Source: Corallochytrium limacisporum (taxonomy: Eukaryota > Opisthokonta). Taken from it: DNA of 58,524 nt. This document shows positions 38,417 to 48,663 of this stretch, in pieces. Positions within the stretch are counted from its first letter, which is position 1, and the number at the start of each line of letters is the position of its first letter. The stretch is from NCBI GenBank assembly GCA_002811645.1, contig PDIP01000078.1, positions 72,421 through 130,944 on the forward strand, read 5' to 3'. Made by a program: the position numbers and the translations under genes. The notes under the pieces were generated by a model that saw only the letters and a list, made by a program, of their open reading frames with translations, ran no database searches and was not told the DNA's origin.

Positions 38417-39937
38417 ATGATCGTCTGTTTCGAGGTAGCAGTATCCAACCTCACAACGAAACAGTATGTGCATGGTTGGAGCCAGCCATTCAGTTCCGAA
38501 GTGTACATTGGTGGATATGACAGTAGATACGGTTCGGATGCGAGCAAAGAACGACAGCCCTTAACGGACGTCAGCAAGAAAGGGTGCAATGAGTCTGCGG
38601 TGAAACGACGGAAGCGAGAGCCTCCGGCTCCGATCCGTATCTTCCTTAGGAACCTTAACACAAGAAATGAGAAACAGTACGAGCTAGAGAGAAATATTGC
38701 CTCCATTAGATACATGCAAGAACGTAGGAGGTTAGCGATAGAATTGCGAAAGCCGCCGACAGTGATCAGCTTTGTTGTGACCTCAGCGCCATCCTGTAGC
38801 AGTTCATCCAGCTTAGAGAAACTATACAAAATGATATGTCTCATTCAGAAGGCACCCCACGTCTTGCCGATGAACAAGCTGTCTGATTTCGGAGCGACGA
38901 CAAGCCAACAGGCCAAGGACTTGAAGGAAGGCAGTCAACATTCCACGGGATCGATGCAGAACAAGGCGATGAGAAAGAGCACAATACAGGTCGGCAACCA
39001 GGTGGAGCGGGACGAATTCTGTGAAGACACGGTTAAAACCTTTGTGCGCATTGATAAAGGCCTGCAGCGTTTCCCCCTGTACTGTTTGGTCCCGTTACTT
39101 GAACATCTAGACCTCTCAGAGAACAATATCAAGGACATCCCTCCAGCCATCGGTGACTTGGAACATTTGCGGATTTTGAAATTCCGCAAATGTGGTTTGC
39201 AAGATCTACCTGTACAGTTGCACCGTCTTTCATTAGTCAATTTGGACATCAGCGACAATCAATTCAAGAGATGGCCTAAAGTTTTGTGCGCCATTACCAG
39301 CCTCCGACTGCTTCATGTGCAGAAGAACAAAGGCATAAGCCTTATTGATCCCCGTATCTCCGAGCTCAAGTCCTTGCACACATTCAACATTGCGGAGTGC
39401 AGCATCACATTTGTCCCGGAGGAGTTAATGACTTTGAAGAACCTGAGGAATCTAAAATGCTACGGCAATCCACTCTACTTACCCCGGGACGACCACAAGT
39501 TTCAACAGGTACTGCTGGAGCGCAACAGGCGGGTGAATCGAAGCCTTACTCCAATGGACTGGGCTGCACGATATACGATTGAAGAACTGTTGGGACAGAA
39601 GCCGGTGGCACCTTCACCTAGTACTCTACGCCAGATCGCTGCAAGACGCTGTTTAAAGATGCTGCAGGGCGTCGTGGACAAAGAACTTCACGCTCAGTTC
39701 GTGAATGACCTTCCGGTGGCTCTGAAGAAGTACATCTGTACCGCACGCCGGTGCGAACTGTGCTTGACGCAAGGCTTTTCTGCCGACGAACTACTACCAG
39801 TCGCTGCGTTTACGGCGCTTCCAAGTACTCTGTCAGAATTGGAGAACGTCGTGGGTCTTGGCCGCACACTGCCTACTAGTGCGTACCGTCACCCTTGGTG
39901 CATCCACCGCAGACGGCGTAACAAGCCGCAGATGTAA
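38417..39937 (+). CDS. LRR1: LRR1-like leucine-rich repeat protein (CUL2 substrate receptor family)
   Basis: A 506-residue protein. The N-terminus (MIVCFEVAVSNLTTKQY, then FLRNLNTRNEKQYELERNI and LRKPP) follows the N-terminal domain of animal LRR1 (CEVEV, then a KRGTRYELRENIEQF segment, then a L+EPP). About six leucine-rich repeats follow (around residues 218-355), for example LEHLDLSENNIKDIPPAIGD. The C-terminus has a paired Cys motif (ARRCELC) and YRHPWCI, like the cysteine-containing end of LRR1. In animals LRR1 recruits CUL2 to ubiquitylate the CMG helicase at replication termination. A Ser/basic insertion (about 45-75) and another (about 150-200) lengthen it. It is convergent with TBCB (102 bp). 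Another LRR family is possible, but the N-terminal match is specific. Confidence 0.7.
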   Translation: MIVCFEVAVSNLTTKQYVHGWSQPFSSEVYIGGYDSRYGSDASKERQPLTDVSKKGCNESAVKRRKREPPAPIRIFLRNLNTRNEKQYELERNIASIRYMQERRRLAIELRKPPTVISFVVTSAPSCSSSSSLEKLYKMICLIQKAPHVLPMNKLSDFGATTSQQAKDLKEGSQHSTGSMQNKAMRKSTIQVGNQVERDEFCEDTVKTFVRIDKGLQRFPLYCLVPLLEHLDLSENNIKDIPPAIGDLEHLRILKFRKCGLQDLPVQLHRLSLVNLDISDNQFKRWPKVLCAITSLRLLHVQKNKGISLIDPRISELKSLHTFNIAECSITFVPEELMTLKNLRNLKCYGNPLYLPRDDHKFQQVLLERNRRVNRSLTPMDWAARYTIEELLGQKPVAPSPSTLRQIAARRCLKMLQGVVDKELHAQFVNDLPVALKKYICTARRCELCLTQGFSADELLPVAAFTALPSTLSELENVVGLGRTLPTSAYRHPWCIHRRRRNKPQM

Positions 39938-40039
39938 TAATACAGACCCTTTTCCCATTCAGTAGTCCAGTAGAACGTAAGGTATCTTTCTTTAATTGCG
40001 AATGAATGTTGAGAAGAAGGGTTCGGCCTTGAAAGACCT

Positions 40040-40762
40040 TTAGATTTCGTCCTCGTCGTCAAATCCTAGCTCAGGGTAGTCTCCCACTTCCACATTTGCT
40101 GGCCGTACGAACGCTCCGTAGTTCTTGCCGCACTTGAAGTACATTTTACCGTCCTTGCTGCCATCATTCTTGCCCATGGGTTCGTCGTACTCAACACCGA
40201 CCCAGAAACCGGGCTTGAAGTGGGTCTTGCCGACGAAACGGATGGTGCCACGTCTGGCCATCTGTCCGTCCACGCGGACCTCACACCGGTCCCCAAGCTT
40301 CATTACCTGTGCTTCCTCAAAACCCTGCAGGTCTTCCTTTTTCTTTCGCTCTTCAATGGCTTCGGGGCTTTCCGAGTACTTACCAAGTTTGTTCGTGCGC
40401 ATCCAATTGCGTACGCTGTCACTCTTCTGGTCGTACTCCTCGTCCGCCATCTCATACTTCTTTACACGACTGACGTCATCATACTCTCCTAGAGTACTAG
40501 CTGGATTTTCATCGATCACATGTAAGCGGTAGCCATTCTCAATGCCCGTGGATCCCAAACTAGCATCATCGTCTGTGAGCGCAGTGACGAGCTTATCGCT
40601 GGAGTCGAAGAGCTGGAGCCTCATTTGTCCAGGAGCCACACCAGTCATGAGTTCCAAACGAGCTTTCAAGTCAGCAATGGCCATGGCTAGATCAAAGCGC
40701 TTTTGCGCCTGCATCTGTGACACATTGGTGGTCACAAAGATATCTACGTACCCACTCGTCAT
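40040..40762 (-). CDS. TBCB: Tubulin-folding cofactor B (CAP-Gly protein)
   Basis: A 240-residue cofactor that works with TBCE to handle alpha-tubulin in folding and heterodimer dissociation. The N-terminal ubiquitin-like domain (about 4-90) contains LKARLELMTGVAPGQMRLQL. A coiled linker with the YEMADEEYDQKSDSVR segment follows. The CAP-Gly domain (about 155-230) has GTIRFVGKTHFKPGFWVGV and the hallmark GKNDGS. The acidic tail ends DDEDEI; an acidic EEY/DEI-type end is typical of TBCB and binds CAP-Gly domains. Length is normal for the family. The ATG at 40762 has A at -3. Confidence 0.95.
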   Translation of the reverse strand: MTSGYVDIFVTTNVSQMQAQKRFDLAMAIADLKARLELMTGVAPGQMRLQLFDSSDKLVTALTDDDASLGSTGIENGYRLHVIDENPASTLGEYDDVSRVKKYEMADEEYDQKSDSVRNWMRTNKLGKYSESPEAIEERKKKEDLQGFEEAQVMKLGDRCEVRVDGQMARRGTIRFVGKTHFKPGFWVGVEYDEPMGKNDGSKDGKMYFKCGKNYGAFVRPANVEVGDYPELGFDDEDEI

Positions 40763-43184
40763 TTCGGTTCGACGCTTGGATTTCGGTTTCAGTATGCTAC
40801 AGGACCGTTTGGATAATTAGGTCGGACCACACTCACGATCATTACATACCTTTGCTCGCTGTCAGTGTCATATGGAATGTAGCGGACGATAGTACAAGTT
40901 GCGACAAACCAATGTTTGCATAGAGAGTTCCAGGTAGTGCAGTCCTGCGGCGCTGGCGCTCCGAACCGTACGTACCGGCAGCGGCGTCCCCATGCTCGTA
41001 ATCGCGCGCGACTAGAAGCCCGTCGGCTCCAGCCGTCCTCAGCAAAACTGGCTTTATTGCTTTTTTAATACTAAACCTTCCCCCCTTTTGAAAAAGTAAT
41101 ACCATTGGTAGTGGAGAAGGGCACGCCCGGTAACTGTCAAGAAGCCCCAGTAGACCCCACCGAAGCTGAAGCCGGGTGGGTCCCCTTTGGTGCGCTGGGC
41201 CAGTGTTTTCTTTCCGTCTCGGATCGGTCGGTTGGGGGGGGTTTCCGTAGGAATTTCCCCATAGCGAATGAAGCGGGGGTGTGGTGGGACTGAGGGAGAG
41301 AGTGGGCGAGATGTGAGCAAACAGCCTCGATCATCTCCATGCAAACGGAACGGTATGGTAACATGCTAATGTAGCTGTAACGCATCCAATGGCTCCCTGT
41401 CCGTTGAGGGATGATGTCGACCATGACGGCCGGGAGTTGATGCGGTGTTAGCAAGGGAATCTTCTACATCACAATCGTCCGATGAGATACCAATGATCAC
41501 ATTGTATGCCGTCCATTATCTGATCCATGGACCCACCCCCCTCCCGCTCCGCAGAAACGGCGATATCCTGTGCCAGTGAAGACTGTGCCTTCCAACGATC
41601 CACTTGGGATCGGAGTAGGATCCGAGCATAAAGCATCTTCATGATAACCATTACCACTACTCACGTATTGCTACTTTACTCGTTTGCATGTACGCTCGAT
41701 GGTGGCCACTACGAAAGGTTCATCTCCCAATACACCGGCCTTGGAGCCTGTGTGCCTTCCCTTCGCTGAGGAAGGGAGTTGCCCTTAAAAGACTCATGCG
41801 GCTCATTTCTCTATACTTAATCAACGGACGAATGGGCCACAGTTGAATTTTAATCGCCGTTCATCTTCCTTTGCCTGTTGTATTTCAGGTTGTTTAGTGA
41901 TGGGCGAAACTTCCTGGGCTCTTCAATGGGCGCCGTGTCCACTCTTTCGATTCTTTCTCTTTTTTCCCGTTTGGCTTCTCTCCCTGACCGTCGGCGGGTC
42001 TCCCTCTCTCTCTCTCTCTCTCGTCCGGTCGGTCACCCCTTCCTTCTTCTCGTCCCTGGGTTCCGCAGTTTCCTTCCGACCGACCGCGTGAGGAGCTGAC
42101 GGCGAGGGGTCGGTGGTGGTGGTGGTGGTTTTGTGTGTGTGTGTTCTTCCTTGTCAATTTCTCCCTGCGGTGAGAAAAGAGAAAAGAGAAAAGAAAAAAA
42201 AACTTTTGGAAGAGACGAAATAAAAGAAAGTAAGGAAAAACCTAGGGCTCCCCTGGCCTTCAAAATCCCCCATTCACCCACGGTCCCTTTTGCTCGGGAC
42301 GAGCAGCCAGCAGCGAACACCCAAAATGCCCGGGTTCTGCGTGTGATCAACCGTCGTTTCCTTGGTTGTTGGGGAGAGGGGGTGAGAGAGAGCGCCCCGG
42401 TGGGAGGGGTGGTGGTCGTGCTTGTTCCCCCCCCTTTTGGTGTCTGTCTCCTTCTCTCTCTCGCTCTTTTGTTGAAAAATAATGGCCACCGGCGCACAAT
42501 TTGAGCGAAACTTCCCGGTTCGCTCCTGCTCAGTATTGGGCTCGAAAGTAGGGGGAGGGTGGGGATCGAGTGCTGGCAGTGCCGGGTCGGTTGAAAAGAT
42601 TTCAGAGCAGCTGTCGATGCACACACACGCACACGCTGCTTCAGGGGCACACGCACCCCATTACAGCACCAGCGCCAGCGTTTTTCAGCAGAAAGCGCAC
42701 ACACCGGGGAAGAATGGAAACACGAACCCGGGGCTTCGGTTGTATTTGCTCACGATAGGTTTCGGCCGAATGCATGCATTTTTCCACCAACCGGGGCGCA
42801 AGCTAAAGGAGCGGGTGGGTGTCTCGAATGTTTCTGCGGGTTCTATGGGCCACATATTCCTGGTGGCCATTCTTGAATTGGGCGAGCTTCCCTTTGACTC
42901 ACATGCGCACATGAACAGGGTCAAGCCTTTGGAAAAACATAGAACATGCGCACCCACCGTAGATTTGCTGTGTTTGGTCTACTGCATGGTATTTCAGGCA
43001 CTGAGGGTGTTGACTACGTCGTGCTTTAACTACTGGAAATACAGAGCATCTCTCGGGTTCGCCTTAAGGTTGGTACAGAGGCATTCCCGAGCAGTATCAT
43101 ACTGGGATCTGTCGTGAAATAGACCAATCCATACAAATACGTAGAAAGCATACATAGTAAGTTCTTTGACGAACCACGGTAAAC
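40763..43184. other. 2.4-kb intergenic region between TBCB and the VTC gene
   Basis: No supportable gene. It contains (CT)n at about 42004-42020, a (GGT)n/(GT)n tract at about 42108-42143 and G- or C-rich runs. A 211-codon ATG frame (42482-43117) ends 67 bp before the VTC ATG but is Ser/His-rich and lacks any domain. One ATACTAAAC element lies at 41068-41076. Promoters of both neighbours should be here. Confidence 0.5.
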
Positions 43185-45053
43185 ATGAAATTTGGAAAAG
43201 AGCTGGAAAGGACCAAGGTTGACGGCTGGGAATGGTACTACATTGACTATGCCGACCTCAAGCGGTTTCTGAAACACAAGATGGTGGAAGCACCGGGTGG
43301 CCAAACCTTCATGTATAAGGAGGCTGAATTTTATGACATGCTTGTCCAGAATCTTGATCGTGTGTCATACTTCAGCTTCCTTAAGTACGATGAAATCCTG
43401 TCAGCGATCGCCAATATGGAAGAGACCATTGACAACATCCTGACTGCAGAGCACGACGTGCGCGCTGCCCTGTTCCGTCGCCTTGAATCTCTAATTCCCG
43501 AGCTTGAGGACATCACAGAGGCCGTGAACAAGTTGGATCGCTTCAACCGAACCAACTTTACTGGTTTCTATAAGATCCTTAAGAAGCATGACAAGCAGAC
43601 CGGGGTTAGCCTGAGGTACGCTTTCCAGCAGGAAATGGACAAGCGCCCTTTCTTCAAGTTCCGCTTTGATGATATGATCGCAGAAATTAGTAAACTGTAC
43701 CAAAAGATCAAGGCGGGAGACGACGATGCGACCTGGGTGCCGGGTACATCCTTTGTGCGCAAGACCACCAAGTACTGGGTCCACGCCGACAACCTGACCA
43801 AGGTGAAACTCGCGATTATGAAGCATTTGCCAGTCTTGCGTTTTCAAGAAGACCCGGACACACCGTTTGAGCCCCACATTACCTCCATTTACTACGACAA
43901 CGAGGATCTGGACCTCTACCACGGGCGCATGCGCAAAGACGAGGGTGCAGAGGCCATCCGTCTACGTTGGTACGGTACCATGGCGAACCAAGTCTTCTTT
44001 GAACGCAAGACCCACCACGAGGACTGGACTGGCTACGAGTCTGTCAAGGAGCGCTTCATGGTTTCGGAGAAGCACGTCGATGAAGTTTGTGACGGAACCT
44101 ACGGTCCGGATCGCGTGGCAAAGAAAGTGGCTAAGCGGAAGAAGAGCCAGAAGGAGGTCGATGCAACTTACCAGCTCGCCTACGAGACCCAACAGAGCAT
44201 CATCAACAAGAAGCTCAAGCCTTGTGTGCGTACCTACTACAAGCGGACTGCTTTCCAGTTGCCCACATCCAATACTGTACGTATCTCCCTGGACGAGGAC
44301 CTGACTATGGTCGATGAGATGAACAAGACCGGTGGACGCTGGAGACGTGATGAAGTCGGTGTGGAGTGGCCGTTCTCCCACATTAATAGTGAAGACGTGA
44401 TTCTGTTCCCCTACGCAGTCCTTGAGGTCAAGCTGTCTCTGCGCCAGGGCGAGGACCCACCCACCTGGATTGCGAACCTAATCGAATCTCCTTATGTCGA
44501 GTGCGTTCCCAAATTTTCCAAGTTCATGCACGGTTGCGCCACCCTGCACGAGTCAAAGTGCCAGATGTACCCCTATTGGCTGCCTCAGATGGACACGGAC
44601 ATTCGCAAGAGCCCCGAAGAGGTGGCAGAGTACGAGGAACGGATCCGTGCGGATGCCAGCACGTCATCGCAGTACAGCCCGACGGAGGACGGCAGTATTG
44701 GTGAGCAGGAGCGCCTGAAGCCGAAGTTGATCTTCGCAAACGAGCGTACCTTCATGAAGTGGTTACACATGAGCCTGTTTGTGGCTACTGGCGGTCTTGT
44801 ACTACTGGATGCCAAGCACGTCAAGTTCCAGAGCAATGCAAAATTAACTCGCATCACGGGCATTATTATGACCAGCATCGCGTGTATCTTTGTGCTGGCC
44901 GCCGGAGCTCTTTACCTACGCCGTCGGAAGCTCATTGCCCAAAAGTACGTCGGTTCATGGAACGAATACGTCATGACCGTGACCATGGCACTCGTCTTCC
45001 TGGCCGCCATGGCCGCTACTTTTGTGGTACGAATTGGTGAGCTAGTTAACTAG
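43185..45053 (+). CDS. VTC4: VTC4-like polyphosphate polymerase (SPX-VTC)
   Basis: A 622-residue membrane protein that makes inorganic polyphosphate from ATP at the vacuole or acidocalcisome. The SPX domain (1 to about 155) begins MKFGKELERTKVDGWEWYYI and carries the basic KILKKHDK helix that senses inositol pyrophosphates. The tunnel-shaped VTC catalytic domain (about 195-500) shows conserved charged positions: AIRLRWYG, FFERKTHHEDW...VKERF, YYKRTAFQ, RISLDEDL and LEVKLSLR. Keeping this full set argues for a catalytic VTC4-type rather than a VTC2/3-type subunit. Three C-terminal transmembrane helices (from about 525 on) form the DUF202-like region. Yeast Vtc4 is somewhat longer. The ATG has AAAC before it. 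Regulation by phosphate status is expected from the SPX domain. Confidence 0.92.
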   Translation: MKFGKELERTKVDGWEWYYIDYADLKRFLKHKMVEAPGGQTFMYKEAEFYDMLVQNLDRVSYFSFLKYDEILSAIANMEETIDNILTAEHDVRAALFRRLESLIPELEDITEAVNKLDRFNRTNFTGFYKILKKHDKQTGVSLRYAFQQEMDKRPFFKFRFDDMIAEISKLYQKIKAGDDDATWVPGTSFVRKTTKYWVHADNLTKVKLAIMKHLPVLRFQEDPDTPFEPHITSIYYDNEDLDLYHGRMRKDEGAEAIRLRWYGTMANQVFFERKTHHEDWTGYESVKERFMVSEKHVDEVCDGTYGPDRVAKKVAKRKKSQKEVDATYQLAYETQQSIINKKLKPCVRTYYKRTAFQLPTSNTVRISLDEDLTMVDEMNKTGGRWRRDEVGVEWPFSHINSEDVILFPYAVLEVKLSLRQGEDPPTWIANLIESPYVECVPKFSKFMHGCATLHESKCQMYPYWLPQMDTDIRKSPEEVAEYEERIRADASTSSQYSPTEDGSIGEQERLKPKLIFANERTFMKWLHMSLFVATGGLVLLDAKHVKFQSNAKLTRITGIIMTSIACIFVLAAGALYLRRRKLIAQKYVGSWNEYVMTVTMALVFLAAMAATFVVRIGELVN

Positions 45054-45583
45054 ATTGTGTGATATCTTGCTTTACCAGCCCCGAAGAAACTTTTCACATC
45101 ACCTACGGATGTCACGACCCATTCCATCAAATTTAACTCATACGAAGCGAAGACAAGCCCTACGTTTCCTCCTGTAAGTAATAGAACACATACGATACAA
45201 ACACAAATACCACCAGTCTCCGGTAGTTCGCATGCCAACGGAGTGTCGAATAGCTGTCCCTATACAGTGTGCTATTCCTAAGAGACCCAACCTCACCCAA
45301 CGCGGTCGAAGGCACAGAAGAACCAAATTTCCCTGTCCTTGGCGGGTGGGTTGGCTTGGATCCGCATGGAATTAGAGTGAATTGGGGCCGGGGATGAGAC
45401 CCACACAAGCGAAACGGGTTTCACCCATCGCACATTTGACTCCACGGGCGTTGGTCATTGGCAGGTAGATCAATGAGTGTGTCGCAAACGCTGAAAAGGG
45501 GCAATTTCAGAGGAAACTGAGCAATTTCGTGAGTATCAGAATGAAATGTTCGATTCAAGCGATCGGAACAATGACAGCAGATA
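45054..45583. other. Spacer between VTC and MnmH genes, with a short overlapping upstream ORF
   Basis: About 530 bp. No gene is seen. A 10-codon upstream ORF begins at 45571 in good context (acaATG) and ends at 45600, overlapping the MnmH start in another frame. Confidence 0.5.
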
Positions 45584-46921
45584 ATGAATCCTATTCGTAA
45601 GTGGTGCGTATCACCGCATATGAGAAGTTCGTATCGCAATTTTTTTCAACTCCGTAGCATTAATAGATTTGGCAGCGCCACAAGAAATATGGCGGACTTT
45701 GTCGACGAATGGGAGGTCCAAACGGACCGTGGTGCTGACCTCCGTCAAGTCGTTGCGACACAGCATCGCCTCTCCCCGGCAAAGTGGCACGCACAAGTCC
45801 GAAAGCTCGATCCGGAACTACTCGTTTGTTTCGATGTCCGTTCCCCGATTGAATTTAAGAAGAGTCACTATCCGCCTGCTGTGAATGTGCCACTCTTCAC
45901 TGACTCGGAGAGAGCGGAGGTGGGAACGATCTTCAAGACCCTGGGACGTCAACAGGCATTGCATCAGGGACTTGAGTTCGTCAGACCAAAGATGGAACAG
46001 TATCTGCACTGGGCAAAGGAGAATTCAGAGGATGGTAGGAAGCATATATACATGTACTGTGCTCGTGGTGGCATGCGATCAGGATCATTGGCATGGTACT
46101 TTAGCCAATGTGGTCTCAAAGTTACTCTTCTCGACGGTGGCTACAAAGCATATCGTGAACGTGTAAGGGCAGAGCTGCGGCAGGTATCGTTACCGCCATT
46201 CGTCATGCTTTCCGGGCCCACAGGCTGCGGTAAGTCCCTGGTTTTGCGGCATTTGCAGTTGAAGCGGGGACAACAGATGCTGGATCTTGAAGCGCTGGCA
46301 AACCATCGTGGATCGGTCTTTGGGTCCCTGTTCTTGGGATCACAGCCGACACAGGCAATGTTTGAGAACGTCCTGCTTGAACAACTGCTCGACCTTGATG
46401 TGAACATACCAACGTGGTGTGAAGCTGAAGGTGGACGGATTGGTATAATCTCCGTAGACAAGAATGTTCTTGAGCATATGACCACATCCCCCCTAATGTT
46501 CCGCCTCGAGATTGATCGCGAGGAACGCAAGAAGATCATCATGGAAGAGTATGGACCTCCAAATGACAATCCTATGGATCAGGCATGGCAGGTCAGCATC
46601 TTACAATGCATCGATCAGATTAAGAAGCGGCTTGGCGGCAAGCTGCATAAAGAATTGACTGAGCAGATCAAGGCTGGTGACTGGGAGCAGACAGTCCTCG
46701 AGTTGCTAGACTACTACGATCGCACGTATCGGACGCTGAAGCCTGAGACTCTCGACCGACACGATCATGTCGAGACTCTGAAGTGGGAAGGTCCATTCGA
46801 CGTCGATGCCATTTCTACAGAGTTTCTGAAACGATTGGAGCGGTTCCAGAAGGCACATGGATTTGGCAGACTGGATGAGGAGAACGATAACAAGTTTGCT
46901 CACGCGAAGGGCTCCTACTAG
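45584..46921 (+). CDS. mnmH: tRNA 2-selenouridine/geranyl-2-thiouridine synthase, probably mitochondrial
   Basis: A 445-residue homologue of bacterial MnmH (SelU/YbbB), which changes 2-thiouridine at tRNA position 34 to 2-selenouridine using selenophosphate, via a geranylated intermediate. The rhodanese domain (about 55-195) has the catalytic loop YCARGGMRSGS with Cys159. The P-loop domain that follows starts GPTGCGKS (211-218) and continues with DLEALANHRGSVFGS and EAEGGRIG, all typical of the family. The first ~35 residues are rich in Arg and Ser and lack acids, with alternating hydrophobics, so a mitochondrial presequence is likely. MnmH is mainly bacterial and patchy in eukaryotes, so an organellar or transferred origin is plausible. 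An alternative start at the internal Met36 would give the bacterial-like length. Confidence 0.92.
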   Translation: MNPIRKWCVSPHMRSSYRNFFQLRSINRFGSATRNMADFVDEWEVQTDRGADLRQVVATQHRLSPAKWHAQVRKLDPELLVCFDVRSPIEFKKSHYPPAVNVPLFTDSERAEVGTIFKTLGRQQALHQGLEFVRPKMEQYLHWAKENSEDGRKHIYMYCARGGMRSGSLAWYFSQCGLKVTLLDGGYKAYRERVRAELRQVSLPPFVMLSGPTGCGKSLVLRHLQLKRGQQMLDLEALANHRGSVFGSLFLGSQPTQAMFENVLLEQLLDLDVNIPTWCEAEGGRIGIISVDKNVLEHMTTSPLMFRLEIDREERKKIIMEEYGPPNDNPMDQAWQVSILQCIDQIKKRLGGKLHKELTEQIKAGDWEQTVLELLDYYDRTYRTLKPETLDRHDHVETLKWEGPFDVDAISTEFLKRLERFQKAHGFGRLDEENDNKFAHAKGSY

Positions 46922-47111
46922 CTTCAACACAAGTGTTAAAAGCTATGAAGAACCTAGAGCTAGTTAAATTAAGAACAATCGTATGTAACACTGCGTGTAA
47001 GCCTATATAGTAAAAGATTATGGATACAAGAGAATGATGGAGATCATGAGCTGGAAGGTTTAGTTCGAGATAGGGTCCAAATATTGGGGAAACCTCGGTG
47101 CATGTTTGCAC

Positions 47112-48029
47112 TTAGTCCTCGTCCTCTTCGCTGCTCTCGTCATCATCTCCGGGCACCTCCTGGTTCGCAAGCTCAAGGTCTTCCATCATACGTTCCAAAG
47201 CCTTGTCCTCAGCGGCAGAGATAGCGCGAGGAGGCTCATGCACACTCATAAAGCCACCGCTGGCCTCGATATTCTTCTTTACCACATCGATACACTTTTG
47301 TAGAGCAGTAATGCCCATATCCTTGTCCATGGACGTGGTGGACAGTACGTAGATAGGAGGGGCCCACAGGTTGATCTTGATTGGTAGCTCCTCAGTACTA
47401 ATAGCCTGACCAGCCTTCAAGGCCGCCTTAATGGCATCGATACCTTCCTCGTTGTAGCAACTGAGCTGGATATCAGCACGAATCTTGGCAGCCTGGGGGG
47501 CCAACCGCCGCTGGACATCCTTGAGCAGGAGTTGTTTAGTGTTGTCGTCAATGTCAAGCTGGGTCATGATCTCATCTGGGTTGGTGATCATCACCTTGAA
47601 GGCATCGTAGGCACTAGGGTAGGACTTCTCGAGCTTCCAAGCGGTCTTCTCATACAGCTCCTCCAAGGATGCTCCGTTTTGTGCAGAAACGTGGCTCAAA
47701 ATGCTGTGCACAGCCTTGGCCTTTTGGTAGCGGTCCTCGCACTCCTTGACATCTTCCCGGTTCACACGGCGCTTACTCAGATCAATGTATCCCTTCTCCT
47801 TATCCACACGCAAAACCATGACACACTCTGTGCGGCCAACACGAATCAACTTGTTGATAGAACGGATGCGACGCCGACTCAGTTCGGACAACAAGATCAT
47901 ACCCTCCATCTTGTTATATTCAAGCAATTGTACGTAGGCACCCATTTCAGCAATCTTCACCACACTGACCATTACGACATCGTCAATGTCGGGAAATTTC
48001 TTGCTGTAAAACCGACACTCGTTGCTCAT
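47112..48029 (-). CDS. EIF2S1: Translation initiation factor eIF2 subunit alpha
   Basis: A 305-residue eIF2-alpha that carries the regulatory site of the ternary complex delivering initiator tRNA. The S1 domain (about 15-90) contains EMGAYVQLLEYNKMEGMILLSE then LSRRRIRS. Ser51 is conserved, with the full kinase recognition context of the GCN2/PKR/PERK family. The KEKGYIDLSKRRV segment and helical domain follow, then the alpha/beta C-terminal domain. The acidic C-terminus ends in DDDESSEEDED, matching a CK2-like tail. Length is normal. The ATG at 48029 has strong context (aacaATGAG). It is convergent with MnmH (190 bp). Confidence 0.98.
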   Translation of the reverse strand: MSNECRFYSKKFPDIDDVVMVSVVKIAEMGAYVQLLEYNKMEGMILLSELSRRRIRSINKLIRVGRTECVMVLRVDKEKGYIDLSKRRVNREDVKECEDRYQKAKAVHSILSHVSAQNGASLEELYEKTAWKLEKSYPSAYDAFKVMITNPDEIMTQLDIDDNTKQLLLKDVQRRLAPQAAKIRADIQLSCYNEEGIDAIKAALKAGQAISTEELPIKINLWAPPIYVLSTTSMDKDMGITALQKCIDVVKKNIEASGGFMSVHEPPRAISAAEDKALERMMEDLELANQEVPGDDDESSEEDED

Positions 48030-48663
48030 TGTTGTGGTTTGTGTGTATGACTCTTGTGTTGACTATTTCGGCTATTTTTAATTCTCCTTAAGAATTGCAA
48101 ATGAACTCTCAGGCTAGCTTCTATTTGAACGTTTACGCACCCTAAGTCACTGTGTCAATGTTGTTCACGTCAACTGTACAGATATACACGTATAGTTGTG
48201 AAGATCAAATAACTGATTCAGTAGTCTCGGAGCATCCAAGATAGATTGCAGCATTTAATAACGGCCCACACCGTTACACAACCTGGACAGGGCACACAGC
48301 TACGCATTTTATCGTCAATGCAAAGCCCTAGCCTATCAAAGGTGTAAACGGAGCCCGGCCAGTCTCTGTGTTTGCCCTTGATTTGAATTCCGAGTCACTC
48401 CTTTGTTCTTCTCTTTTCAGTGTGCCCTAGTAGTCGCGAATCTCTGGCATTTCTAATTTTTGGCCCTTTTCCATGTAGCGAGTTCAACACGTGGGGAGAA
48501 CTGCGTTCCAGAGCGGGAATTGATTCATCCTTCCCACAGATGCTAAATACACCAAATACCTGAAGAGAGGGCTCTGATTAAAATGACGAGCTACGGCTAT
48601 ATATTATGTACTACATACACAGAAAAAAGAGAAATCATAAAATCCAATCACATGCGGGATTCC
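48030..48663. other. Intergenic region upstream of eIF2-alpha and downstream of EXO1
   Basis: About 630 bp between two minus-strand genes, holding the eIF2-alpha promoter and EXO1 3' UTR. No gene or RNA is recognised. Confidence 0.5.

Noticed and set aside
42482-43117. 211-codon ATG frame just upstream of the VTC gene
   Set aside because: His/Ser-rich and without a domain; more likely 5' UTR or promoter sequence.
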